A DNA stretch of 64,000 nucleotides from assembly GCA_964612965.1 (NCBI GenBank), contig CAZTGB010000003.1, positions 23,336 to 87,335 on the forward strand, given 5' to 3'. Positions 43,433 through 52,635 of this stretch are shown here, in pieces; the stretch's first letter is position 1, and every line of letters starts with the position of its first letter. The notes below the pieces were generated by a model that worked only from the letters and a program-made list of their open reading frames with translations, was not told the origin of the DNA and made no database searches. Source of the stretch: CAZTGB01 sp964612965. Its GTDB lineage: Bacteria > Patescibacteriota > Microgenomatia > UBA8517. The translations under genes and the position numbers were made by a program.

Positions 43433-43486
43433 NNNNNNNNNNNNNNNNNNNNNNNNNNNNNNNNNNNNNNNNNNNNNNNNNNNNNN
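43433..43486. other. Assembly gap (54 N) inside a GT39-like gene
   Basis: The flanks encode the start and the remainder of one GT39-like protein in different frames. The expected missing part is the second membrane segment, about 20 residues, so the gap size is roughly right but not exact. Confidence 0.95.
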
Positions 43487-44688
43487 AGAAACTTTCCTTA
43501 ATTGCAGCTTTTTTGACAGCCATAAGTCCATTTGAAATTTTCTATTCCAGGAAGAGTTTTGAAAATCAAACTGGCGTGTTTTTAATGATTGTTGGTTTTG
43601 TATTACTAAAAAAGAAAAAAACTTTTTGGGGGATGTTTGTTTTAGGTGTTTCTTCATATGTTTATTTTGCACAGGCCGTTTTGGTTCCAATTCTCGTTGC
43701 AATTTACTTCGTAATTTTTTGGAAAGAGGCCAAGAAGTATTTAATTAGGGGAGTATTTATATTTCTTTTAGTTGTTTCTTCGCTTTATTACATGATTTAT
43801 ACAAATCCAGACGCAAGTAACAGATCGAAGGCTGTATTTATCACTCAAGACGCAACAATTGGAGGAGCAGATAGGATTAAGTTGATAAAGGCAGCATCTA
43901 TTCGTTATATAAAGCAATTTAGCCCTAAATACTTATTCTTGAATGGATTGGACATGACTGAGGGGAGGCGTGATGTTGGGCCACTTTTCCCGGTAACAAT
44001 ACCGTTTCTATTGGTTGGAATTTATTTGTTAATAAAAGAAAAGAAAAATAGGATGGGAAGCCTTTTTGTCCTTTCGTGGATACTTATTACTATGATTCCA
44101 AGTGGGTTAACATTTGAAGAGCATAGTCCTCATAGAGCGATTGCTTCTTTTACTTTCCTTAACATAGTTTCTTCTGTTGGTATTTATTATTTCTACAGGA
44201 GGTTTGGAAAATTGGTTTTATTTGGTATTTTAACTCTTTTGGCTCTCAATTTCGTATTTTTTGGAAAGAGATATGTAGTTAATTATCCAATCGAAAGAAG
44301 TGAAGCGCTCCACTATCCGTATGAGGATGTTGCCCGTTTTGCTTGGGAAAATTATGACAAATATGATTTGATAGTTTTTGATCCAAAATTTGGGGAATTT
44401 GCTCCCTGGATTGGAACCGGGGCACACTATTATCTTGCCTACTACGGTTATTATGACCCAGCTCTTATGCAGAAAGAGTTTAAGATTGGAGATCAAGAAG
44501 TAAGAGAGACGAAATTTGATAAATTCTCGATTCGTGCTGTTTTTTGGCCGACCGACCAGGCGCTTAAAAGAACTTTAATCATTGCAAGTCCATGGAGTTT
44601 GCCGATTGATATTTCAAAGCGGGCTAATATTATTAAAACGTTTTATTACAGAACAACTGCTCCTGCTTTCTATGCGATAGAATTGTAG
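43487..44688 (+). CDS. GT39-like membrane glycosyltransferase, 3' part
   Basis: Continues the gene begun at 43110: KLSLIAAFLTAISPFEIFYSR is the third membrane region, with the AISPWxxxxSR pattern shared by all array members, then FAQAVLVPILVA, the outer loop NGLDMTEGRRDVGPLF, and HSPHRAIASF near the end. A soluble tail of about 120 residues follows the last membrane segment. No start codon belongs here. Confidence 0.75.
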
Positions 44689-44702
44689 TATTGAATTGGA
44701 TT

Positions 44703-45338
44703 ATGAATAAAAAATTTATAGTTTTTCTATTAGTTTTATTTGCAAATGTATGGATTTGGAGGATTTTTGATCATTCGTTTTTTCTTGGCTTAGGGTTAAT
44801 TATACTTAGTTTCTTTTTGGTTTTTAATATGAGGGTTGGGACTCTTATATTATTTTCTATTTTGAGTATCTTTCTTTTAAAAAATACTTTTGACACAAAT
44901 CTTTTATATATTTCTCCTCTTGATAATGACAGGGTTGAACATAGGCATGAGTATTATGCACAAAGCTTGGGAAAGGCATATCGTAATAGAATTGCTATTT
45001 ATTTGAACTACAATGTTTTTCCATACGCATCTAGGTATTTAACAAATATGGCTTATAATTTAGATCCCAACTTATATTTTTTCGCGAATCACCCTAGGGA
45101 GAGGATTATTGCTGTTGAATTTGAAAAATTTTCGTTTCTATTTCTACCCATCTTTATTGTTGGATTGACAACTCTTTTTTCAGGAACTTTTATTTTTACG
45201 ATTTTTTATTTTGTTTTATCTTTACTTATAAGTGGCCTAGCATTTCCTGGATATGATTTGGGGCCAATTCTTATTTTTCCATTTATTGTGACTGTTATAT
45301 ATCTTGGTATATCAAAAATTATTAAAATATGGCCTTGA
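44703..45338 (+). CDS. Membrane protein of unknown function, partner-like to GT39 genes
   Basis: 211 residues. Two to three membrane segments at the N-terminus, a polar middle region (ISPLDNDRVEHRHEYYAQSLGKAYRNRIAIYLNY and FANHPRERI), then three more segments. I do not know a named family. The middle region recurs in shortened form in the gene at 47688, and each of the two is followed by a GT39-like gene with overlap, which suggests a working pair. ATG at 44703 preferred over a TTG four codons earlier. Confidence 0.6.
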   Translation: MNKKFIVFLLVLFANVWIWRIFDHSFFLGLGLIILSFFLVFNMRVGTLILFSILSIFLLKNTFDTNLLYISPLDNDRVEHRHEYYAQSLGKAYRNRIAIYLNYNVFPYASRYLTNMAYNLDPNLYFFANHPRERIIAVEFEKFSFLFLPIFIVGLTTLFSGTFIFTIFYFVLSLLISGLAFPGYDLGPILIFPFIVTVIYLGISKIIKIWP

Positions 45339-46954
45339 AATTAAAAATTATATTATTATTTATCGGTATACTTCTTTTGGCTGGAATGCTTAGATTCTGG
45401 CAACTTGGAAACGTTCCTCCGGGACTGAATGTCGATGAAGTTTCGGAAGGATATAATGCCTATTCATTATCAAAAACAGGTAAGGATAGGTATGGAATGG
45501 TAATGCCAATTATTTTTAAGTCATTCGGTTCCTATCAGCCTCCGATTTATACCTATCTGACAACATTGCCGATTAAAATTTTTGGGCCAACAATTTTTGC
45601 TGTAAAGATGGTCTCAGTACTTTCCGGTTTAGTTGTTGTCTTATTCACATTCTTAATAATAAAAGAGTTTTTCTTTAAGAAAAATGATGGGTTAGCTCTT
45701 TTTGTTAGTTTGGTTGTGGCGATTTCTCCGTGGGCAATTTTCTTTAGCCGTATGGCAACGGAGGCTAGTCCAGCTCTGGCTATTTTCATCTCAGGATTTT
45801 ATTTTTTATTAAAATCAACCAAAAAGATTGAATATTTATCATTAGCCGCACTTTTATTGGGTTTGGCAACCCATACTTATTATTCTGAAAGAATTATTAG
45901 TCCTCTTCTTTTGATTAGTTTTGTTTTAATTAATTGGAAATATTTTTTAAAAAATAAAAAATGGCTTTTAATTAGTATTGTAATTTTTGGTTTGACACAA
46001 ATTCCTCATTTGACAATCCTGGGAAGCGGTGCTTTAACCAGACGACTTGAGCAGGTTACTTATTTTGGTCGGGACATACCAGTTGTTAGAGAGTTTGCAA
46101 GTCAGTACTCTGCGTACTTTTCTCCTAGAAGTTTATTTTTCGAATCAGACGATCAAGGAGCAAGATCAATGCCGGATTTGAGCGTTTTTTATAAATGGAT
46201 GATAATTCCTTATTTCTTTGGCTTTGCATATATAATCAAAAATTACAAAGAAAGATTTGTTAAGAACCTTTTTCTTTTAATGTTTTTAGCTTCGCTTCCG
46301 GCCTCTGTTACAACAGAACCTTTTTATACCCTTAGAGTTTTTGAACTTCTTTGGGTATTTACTGTGGTTATTGCAATTGGAACATGGCAGTTGTTTACAA
46401 AAATAAAACAAAATAATTTAAGAAATTTGATTGTATTAGTGTTATTGGTATTTTCCCTGGTTTCTTTTTATATCAACTATTTTGTGTTATTTAAGTATGA
46501 AAGATCGCATACTGTAAGTTATTCAAATAGAGAGCTTATAAAAATTACGGAAGAGATGCCTGATAGAAATTTCGTAATTGATTACTCAAGAGATATTTCT
46601 ATTGGGGTTAGAGCGGCCTTTTTTAGGCAGTATGATCCGGCTTTATTTCAAGAAGAAATTGGAAAACCTTTTTTAAAGAGTTATTATTCATCAACAGATG
46701 CTGAGCAGTCATATAAGATTAAGAATGTTGAGGTGAGGGGAATTGATTGGGGGGAGGATGTATATAAAGATCAAATAATAGCAGGAGACACTTTAGCTAT
46801 TTCTGAAGATCAAGTAAAAGAACATAAACTTAAATTGGAATTTGAAATAAGGAATCTAAATGGAGAAGTGTCTATTAGAGGGTATTCAACAAATCCGAGA
46901 GAAAAATGTTTATTCTCTGAGCAAAAAAATGTAAATTGTAAAAAATGGCTATAA
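45329..46954 (+). CDS. GT39-like (PMT_2) membrane glycosyltransferase
   Basis: 541 residues. D36-E37 in GLNVDEVSEGYNAY, TGKDRYGMVMPIIFKSFGSY. It is closest to 47921: both have LTRRLEQV or LTRRLTQV, a YSAYFSPRSLFF-type stretch, YKDQI followed by GD.LAIS, and a C-terminal beta-like domain ending with two cysteines (EKCLF and NCKKWL here). These features are not seen in the other array members, so the two form a subgroup. Overlaps the gene before and the gene after by 10 nt each. Confidence 0.8.
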   Translation: MALKLKIILLFIGILLLAGMLRFWQLGNVPPGLNVDEVSEGYNAYSLSKTGKDRYGMVMPIIFKSFGSYQPPIYTYLTTLPIKIFGPTIFAVKMVSVLSGLVVVLFTFLIIKEFFFKKNDGLALFVSLVVAISPWAIFFSRMATEASPALAIFISGFYFLLKSTKKIEYLSLAALLLGLATHTYYSERIISPLLLISFVLINWKYFLKNKKWLLISIVIFGLTQIPHLTILGSGALTRRLEQVTYFGRDIPVVREFASQYSAYFSPRSLFFESDDQGARSMPDLSVFYKWMIIPYFFGFAYIIKNYKERFVKNLFLLMFLASLPASVTTEPFYTLRVFELLWVFTVVIAIGTWQLFTKIKQNNLRNLIVLVLLVFSLVSFYINYFVLFKYERSHTVSYSNRELIKITEEMPDRNFVIDYSRDISIGVRAAFFRQYDPALFQEEIGKPFLKSYYSSTDAEQSYKIKNVEVRGIDWGEDVYKDQIIAGDTLAISEDQVKEHKLKLEFEIRNLNGEVSIRGYSTNPREKCLFSEQKNVNCKKWL

Positions 46955-47691
46955 AAAGAAATCCAAAGGTGGTAATTGTTATGCCTGCTTATAAAGCTGA
47001 GAAAACAGTAGCTGATACGTTTTATGAGATTCCAAAAGAACTTCGAAAACATGTGATACTTGTTGATGATTGGGGAAAGGATGGGACCCTAAAAGTTGCA
47101 AAAAAACTTGGTATTCAGGTTTATGCACACCCTAATAATTTAGGTTATGGGGGGAATCAGAAGACGTTATATTGGGAAGCTTTGAAACTTAAACCAGATG
47201 TTGTTGTAATGCTTCACCCTGATTATCAATATGATGGCTCAAGAATAGAGGATTTGATAAGGCCAATTGTGGAGGGTAGGTTTGACTTTATGTTTGGAAG
47301 TCGAATTGCCAATAAAAAAGGAGCGCTTGAAGGGGGGATGCCGCCCATTAAGTATTATGTAAATAGAATTGTTTGTTTAATACAAAATGTGCTTTTAGGA
47401 GTAAATTTTACGGAGCATTTTTCGGGATTTAGGGCGTATTCAGCAAAGTTACTTAGAACAGTTCCTTTTCAGAGGTTTTCAAATGATTTTGTTTTTGACC
47501 AGGAAATGACAGTTTCTTCAATATCATATGGATTTAGGATTGGTGAGATTGCAATTCCAACAAGATATCACGATAAAGCCTCGTCCATTCAATTTTTAAA
47601 GGGATCAAAATTTGTACTAGATGGGCTTTGGACGATATTTAAGTATCTTCTTCATAAACAAGGCATTTTTGGTGATACGAGATTTAAATGA
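46945..47691 (+). CDS. GT2 polyprenyl-phosphate sugar synthase-like
   Basis: 248 residues, single domain. KVVIVMPAYKAEKTV, ILVDDWGKDGT, NNLGYGGNQKT, and MLHPDYQYDGSRI in the place of the usual DxD strand. The HPDYQYD variant and the conserved GSRI segment mark a bacterial DPM1-like subgroup; the gene at 61278 has the related HPDGEY. DDW in place of DDG or DDA is unusual. It lies between the two subgroup GT39 genes and may supply both with a lipid-linked sugar. Confidence 0.8.
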   Translation: MAIKRNPKVVIVMPAYKAEKTVADTFYEIPKELRKHVILVDDWGKDGTLKVAKKLGIQVYAHPNNLGYGGNQKTLYWEALKLKPDVVVMLHPDYQYDGSRIEDLIRPIVEGRFDFMFGSRIANKKGALEGGMPPIKYYVNRIVCLIQNVLLGVNFTEHFSGFRAYSAKLLRTVPFQRFSNDFVFDQEMTVSSISYGFRIGEIAIPTRYHDKASSIQFLKGSKFVLDGLWTIFKYLLHKQGIFGDTRFK

Positions 47692-47924
47692 CAAAGAAAA
47701 ACGCTTTACTTCTTTTTATCTTTGTTTATTTAACAATTCCACTTTTTGATAGAAACCTATATGAAATATCTGGGGTTGAACAAATGGAGCTTAATAAAAG
47801 ATACAAATACTTTTCAGATGAAATGGGGGTCTTTTATACCAAAAACAAAGTAGTTAGATTTTATTTAAACAGAGTTTTTCCTGTTGCAAATAAGTATTTA
47901 TATGAATTATCTCATCTGAAATGA
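47688..47924 (+). CDS. Short relative of the 44703 membrane protein
   Basis: 78 residues: one membrane segment (about 5-16), then LYEISGVEQMELNKRYKYF and RFYLNRVFPVANKYLYELSH. This resembles the middle of the 44703 product (ISPLDNDRVEHRHEYY; IYLNYNVFPYASRYLTNM). It stops before the FANHPRER motif and the last three membrane segments. It has 4-nt overlaps on both sides, so it is a tidy gene and not an obvious fragment, but a decayed copy is also possible. Confidence 0.55.
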   Translation: MTKKNALLLFIFVYLTIPLFDRNLYEISGVEQMELNKRYKYFSDEMGVFYTKNKVVRFYLNRVFPVANKYLYELSHLK

Positions 47925-49540
47925 AATTAAAATATTTTCTTTTACTATTAATAATTGGGTTAGCATTTTTCCTGAGATTTTATAAATTGAGTGAAATTCC
48001 ATCTGGTATACATCCAGATGAAGAGTCACATGGATACAATGCCTTTTCGCTTCTTAAGACAGGAAGAGATAGATATGGGCAGTCAGCCCCCGTTCTTTTT
48101 AGATCGTTTGGTTCGTATCAACCCCCAATTTATACGTACTTAGCAATGATACCAGTTGGTGTATTTGGTAATACAATTGCCTCTGTTAGATCTGTTTCTG
48201 CTGTTGTTGGGACTTTCTTAGTGATTATTACCTACCTTTTTGTTTTGGAGTTTTTTGATACTAAAAATAAGCATTGGTTGGGTATAATTGCAGCGCTTAC
48301 AGTAGCTATCTCCCCTTGGTCAATATACTTTAGTCGCTTAGTCGCGGAGGGGAATTTGGGGGTGACATTCTTTTCTTTAAGTTTTTTACTTTTTATCCTT
48401 TCACTTAAAAAATCCTGGGCTTTTCCTTTAGCGACCATGGCACTAGCTATTTCGACACACGCTTATTACAGTGAACGTATTGTTGCTGTACTTTTTCTTC
48501 CTGTTTTTATTTATTTATTTAGAGGTTATTTATGGAACAGAAATAGAACATGGTTATTTTTGGGCTTGGGGGTGTTTGTTGTTTTAATGCTCCCACACGT
48601 ACTTATACTTACAAGTGGTGCGCTAACCAGAAGACTGACTCAGGTAGGATATATTGGAGACAGACCATTAATACTTGAGTTTTTAAGAAGATATTTAATT
48701 TATTTTGACCCGAGGAATCTTTTCTTTGATTTAGGAGCCGATTTGGGAAGAATGCCTCCAAATTTGGGAGTTTTTTATACTATTTTTGTAATACCTTTCT
48801 TTGTGGGGTTATTTAATCTTAAGAAGTTTATTAAAAAGGAGTTTATTCACTTATTTATTTTAACTGTAATAATTTTACCAATTGCGGCAGCTTTAACGGG
48901 GGATGAATATTATCCTTTAAGGTCTCTAAGCCTTATTTGGATCTTTGGTCTTATTATTTCAGTCGGATGTTTTGTGATTTTAAATCTGTTAAGTAAAAAA
49001 TTGAGATTGGTGGTTTTAGGAATAGTTTTAGTCCATATTCTTTTTTCTTTTTATATTTCTTATTTTGTTCTTTTTAAATACGAAAGGGCAAAGGATTATG
49101 GCAATGTATATATTACATTAGCCAACGAATTGAAAAAGTATAAAGACAATAAAGTTGTGATTGATTCAAGCCGTGAATATGGTGAAGGCCTTCGTTTAGC
49201 ATATTTTGCGAAATATGACCCTATCGAATTGCAAAATCAGCTAAAGTCTCAATTAAAAACTCCATATTATTCAAAAGATGTGGAGATTTTGGAAAAGTAC
49301 AATATTAATAATATTGAAGTAAGACCAATCGTTTGGGAAGAAGATATTTATAAAGATCAGATTTTAGTTGGAGATATCTTAGCTATTTCTGATTTTCAAG
49401 CTCAGGAACACAAGTTTAAATTTCTTTTTAAGGTGGTGGGAATAGATGGGGAAAGTTACTTAAGAGCTTATCAAACAGATCCAAAATCTAAATGTAGGTC
49501 AAACGTCCTAGCTTCGCGATGTAAAGATATCATATACTAG
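47921..49540 (+). CDS. GT39-like (PMT_2) membrane glycosyltransferase
   Basis: 539 residues. D33-E34 in GIHPDEESHGYNAF, TGRDRYGQSAPVLFRSFGSY, then ISPWSIYFSRLVAEGN. It is the sister of 45329, including LTRRLTQVGY, the YKDQILVGDILAIS stretch and a cysteine pair near the C-terminus (SKCRS and SRCKD). Together with the small gene before it, it repeats the 44703-45329 arrangement. Confidence 0.8.
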   Translation: MKLKYFLLLLIIGLAFFLRFYKLSEIPSGIHPDEESHGYNAFSLLKTGRDRYGQSAPVLFRSFGSYQPPIYTYLAMIPVGVFGNTIASVRSVSAVVGTFLVIITYLFVLEFFDTKNKHWLGIIAALTVAISPWSIYFSRLVAEGNLGVTFFSLSFLLFILSLKKSWAFPLATMALAISTHAYYSERIVAVLFLPVFIYLFRGYLWNRNRTWLFLGLGVFVVLMLPHVLILTSGALTRRLTQVGYIGDRPLILEFLRRYLIYFDPRNLFFDLGADLGRMPPNLGVFYTIFVIPFFVGLFNLKKFIKKEFIHLFILTVIILPIAAALTGDEYYPLRSLSLIWIFGLIISVGCFVILNLLSKKLRLVVLGIVLVHILFSFYISYFVLFKYERAKDYGNVYITLANELKKYKDNKVVIDSSREYGEGLRLAYFAKYDPIELQNQLKSQLKTPYYSKDVEILEKYNINNIEVRPIVWEEDIYKDQILVGDILAISDFQAQEHKFKFLFKVVGIDGESYLRAYQTDPKSKCRSNVLASRCKDIIY

Positions 49541-49549
49541 TGTATTGAT

Positions 49550-51202
49550 ATGAAAAGGTATGTTTTTCCTTGCCTGATCGTTTTAGTGACTTTTCTGGCT
49601 TTTTGGTTAAGATTTTATAAAGTAACGGAAATTTCGCCATCACTTAATTGGGATGAAACTTCAATTGGTTATAATGCCTATTCTATTTTAAAAACTGGAA
49701 GGGATGAATGGGGTGAGACATTCCCCGTTCATTTTAGATCATACGGTGAATACAAGCTTCCAGCCCAAATTTATGCTTCAATTCCTGGAATTGCTATTTT
49801 TGGACTTAACGAGCTTGGCGTGAGGATTACGCCTGTAATTTACGGGACTTTGACAGTATTAATAGTTTATTTTTTGGCTAGTCTTTTATTTAAAAATAAA
49901 TGGGTGGGTTTGTTTTCAGCTTTACTTTTAGCAATTTCTCCTTGGCATGTACACCTAACCAGGGCCTCTTTTGAATCTTCATTTGCTGTTTTTTGGATAA
50001 GTTTGGGAGCATTATTCCTTGTTAAGGGTTTTGAAAAGCCAAAGTGGTGGATTGTCTCTGTTATTCCATTTGCGATATCTATCTATACATATAACTCAGC
50101 TAGGGTTTTTACACCACTATTTTTAGGGGTAATTTTTCTTCTTTATAGAAAAGATATTTTAAAAGAAATCAAAACATTTATTTTTTGCATTTTTCTTTTT
50201 GCAATATCATTAATCCCACTTTTTCTATTTTTTACAAGCGGAGAGGCCACAGCCAGACTAAAGCTTGTAAGCATTACGGATGATCCTGGGTTTGTACTGC
50301 GCATTAATGAAGCTAGGGGATTATCTAAACTTCCTGGCCAGTTACCGCGCTTGATTCACAACAAAGTGACACATTTTACCTATGTTTTTGGGAAAAATTA
50401 TTTAGCTCACTTTACTCCGGACTTTTTGTTTATTAATGGTGCAGGGCACAAACAACACCATGTGCAGAATGTGGGTGAGCTTTATACATTTCAAGCGCCA
50501 TTCCTAATCATTGGACTAATTTATCTGCTTAAAAAGAAAAATAAGCATGGGGGGCTGCTTATTTCTTGGATTTTACTTGCATTTATTCCGGTTTCGATTA
50601 CTGGTGACAGCATTCCTCATGCGCTAAGAACACTAATAGCAGTTGTTCCATACCAAATAATTACAGCTTATGGGCTTTATGAATTTTATTTAATGATTGA
50701 GAAGAAAAAAGTTTTAAAGACATTAATCCTTGCAACTGTTTTTATAACCATGCTATTAAGCGTGAAGAGTTACCTAAATAATTACTACAATATATATCCT
50801 AATTTGTATTCCAGAGACTGGCAATATGGATACAAGCAGGTGGTAGCTTTCATTAAAGATCATTATGAAGAGTATGATTTAATAGTTTTTAGCAGACACT
50901 ACGGTGAACCCCATATGTTTACACTTTTCTTTATGACTTGGGATCCAGCTAAGTTTCAAAATGACCATAACTTAAATAGATTTGAGACATATGATTGGGT
51001 GAGAGTTCTAAGATTTGATAAATTTTATTTCCCCGATCTTGGGGATGAAGGTACAAGATTTGGGGATATTAGGAAAGATAGTCCTGACAAGAAAATACTG
51101 TTTATTGGGAAACAGGGGGATTTTCCAGATAATTTACCAAGACTTTTGAATGTTGATTTTTTAAATGGAGATAGAGCATTTGAAATAGTAGGGGTAAAAT
51201 GA
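49550..51202 (+). CDS. GT39-like (PMT_2) membrane glycosyltransferase
   Basis: 550 residues, about ten membrane segments. D35-E36 in SLNWDETSIGYNAY, TGRDEWGETFPVHFRSYGEYK, ISPWHVHLTRASFESS. With 51223 and 52632 it forms the WDE subgroup. Outer loop: FINGAGHKQHHVQNVGELY, rich in histidine and different from the GDxN loops of the others. Long soluble tail from about residue 420 (YSRDWQYGYKQVVAFIKDH onward), a part also seen in 52632. Confidence 0.8.
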   Translation: MKRYVFPCLIVLVTFLAFWLRFYKVTEISPSLNWDETSIGYNAYSILKTGRDEWGETFPVHFRSYGEYKLPAQIYASIPGIAIFGLNELGVRITPVIYGTLTVLIVYFLASLLFKNKWVGLFSALLLAISPWHVHLTRASFESSFAVFWISLGALFLVKGFEKPKWWIVSVIPFAISIYTYNSARVFTPLFLGVIFLLYRKDILKEIKTFIFCIFLFAISLIPLFLFFTSGEATARLKLVSITDDPGFVLRINEARGLSKLPGQLPRLIHNKVTHFTYVFGKNYLAHFTPDFLFINGAGHKQHHVQNVGELYTFQAPFLIIGLIYLLKKKNKHGGLLISWILLAFIPVSITGDSIPHALRTLIAVVPYQIITAYGLYEFYLMIEKKKVLKTLILATVFITMLLSVKSYLNNYYNIYPNLYSRDWQYGYKQVVAFIKDHYEEYDLIVFSRHYGEPHMFTLFFMTWDPAKFQNDHNLNRFETYDWVRVLRFDKFYFPDLGDEGTRFGDIRKDSPDKKILFIGKQGDFPDNLPRLLNVDFLNGDRAFEIVGVK

Positions 51203-51222
51203 ACGTGGTTTATTAGAATATA

Positions 51223-52635
51223 ATGAAAAAATATTTTTGGCTTGGATTTATAATTCTTCTTTTTTTGGCCACAAGACTTTATAAAATCAACTCTGTTCCC
51301 GGATCTGTTTATTGGGATGAAGCTTCAATTGGATATAACGCATATTCAATAACAACTGATCTGAAGGATGAGTGGGGGGAAACTCTACCCCTACATTTTA
51401 GGGCATTTGGTGAGTTTAAGCTGCCTGTTTATGTATATAGTGTGGCAATTTTAACAAAATTATTTGGGGTAAATGAGTTTACTCTTAGGTTGCCTGCGGT
51501 TTTATATGGTTTAGGAACGGTTATTGCTGTTTACTTTTTAGTTACCAAAATAACAAAGAAAGAAAACATGGGGCTCCTGTCTAGTTTTCTTCTAACTATC
51601 TCGCCATGGCTGTTTATTTTTAGCAGAACAGGCTATGAGGCAATGGCTGGACTTTTCTTTTTCCTGGGTTTTGTTTACTATTTGCTTTTTATCAGTGAAA
51701 GCAAATGGAATCCTTTCTTGGCTTCTGTTTTTGCAATACTTTCTTTCTATAGCTATAACTCTTTTAGAATCTTAATACCAATATTTTTTGGAATATGGCT
51801 TTTAAAAACCTATTTGTTTGATAAAGAGAAGATAAAAAGGCCAATCTTTGGGGCTTTTGCCATAATTATTTTCGCAGTATGTCTCATTCCAGTGGTTAAG
51901 CTTTATAGGTTTGATGCGGGAGCGGCAAGGCTTACTACAGTTGGAATTCGTGATCCGAGAGTATTTATTGCAAATTATTTTTCTCATTTTAGCTATGACT
52001 TTTTATACAAAGAGGGAGATGTTAATGATAGGAGCCAGGTTCCTTCTTGGGGACAATCATTTTTTGTAGGCTTACCATTTTTTTTGGCGGGTATTGTTAT
52101 GCTTTTAAGGAGTAAAGATAAGCAGAGCTTGCCTCTTCATGGTAAATACTCTTGGGTACTAATTACATTTCTATTGATTGGAGCAATTCCAGCGGCTTTA
52201 ACTAGGGAGTCTCCTCATGCTTTAAGATCAATTCTTCTTGCTCCTACTTTTTCTATAATTTCATCTCTTGGAATTATTAGACTTTTAGAGCGATACGAAA
52301 TAAAGAAATACAGCAAATTTTTCCTAGTTAGTTTGGTGGTAACTTATCTTTGGTTTTTTGGAAGATATTTTATGGATTTTATTAATAACTACAACTTAAA
52401 AACGTCTGAGTCATGGCAGCTTCCATATAAAATTTTATTTGAGAGCATTAAGGAATCTGGAAACAAAGACAAGATTGTAGTTTCAGATGAGTTTGCCCAA
52501 CCTTATATATTCGCTCTTTATTATTTGAAGTATTCTCCACAAGAATTTAGAAACACTGTTAAATACAACGCTCCTGATAAATGGGGTTTTTCTACTGTTG
52601 AGAGTTTTGGCAACTTCCAATTTAAAAAACTATGA
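51223..52635 (+). CDS. GT39-like (PMT_2) membrane glycosyltransferase with element-derived insert
   Basis: 470 residues. D32-E33 in SVYWDEASIGYNAY, LKDEWGETLPLHFRAFGEFK, ISPWLFIFSRTGYEAM, outer loop EGDVNDRSQVPSWGQ, then ESPHALRS. Between two late membrane segments it has KQSLPLHGKYSW, about ten residues more than the paralogs, encoded by the dispersed hairpin element. The stop overlaps the next start (ATGA). Soluble tail shorter than that of 49550. Confidence 0.8.
   Translation: MKKYFWLGFIILLFLATRLYKINSVPGSVYWDEASIGYNAYSITTDLKDEWGETLPLHFRAFGEFKLPVYVYSVAILTKLFGVNEFTLRLPAVLYGLGTVIAVYFLVTKITKKENMGLLSSFLLTISPWLFIFSRTGYEAMAGLFFFLGFVYYLLFISESKWNPFLASVFAILSFYSYNSFRILIPIFFGIWLLKTYLFDKEKIKRPIFGAFAIIIFAVCLIPVVKLYRFDAGAARLTTVGIRDPRVFIANYFSHFSYDFLYKEGDVNDRSQVPSWGQSFFVGLPFFLAGIVMLLRSKDKQSLPLHGKYSWVLITFLLIGAIPAALTRESPHALRSILLAPTFSIISSLGIIRLLERYEIKKYSKFFLVSLVVTYLWFFGRYFMDFINNYNLKTSESWQLPYKILFESIKESGNKDKIVVSDEFAQPYIFALYYLKYSPQEFRNTVKYNAPDKWGFSTVESFGNFQFKKL
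52119..52147 (+). repeat. Dispersed hairpin element, copy f (inside GT39-like gene)
   Basis: TAAGCAGAGCTTG with stem TTGCC / GGTAA around TCTTCAT (one G-T pair), then the AT continuing TAAAT. In frame it reads KQSLPLHGKY. Confidence 0.75.

Noticed and set aside
44956..44970. Extra copy of the dispersed element (CAAAGCTTGG)
   Set aside because: Only the AAAGCTTGG matches; TAAGC, the second hairpin and TAAA are missing, and the frame reads AQSLGK. Similar chance matches are at 22706, 35169, 38058 and 54085.
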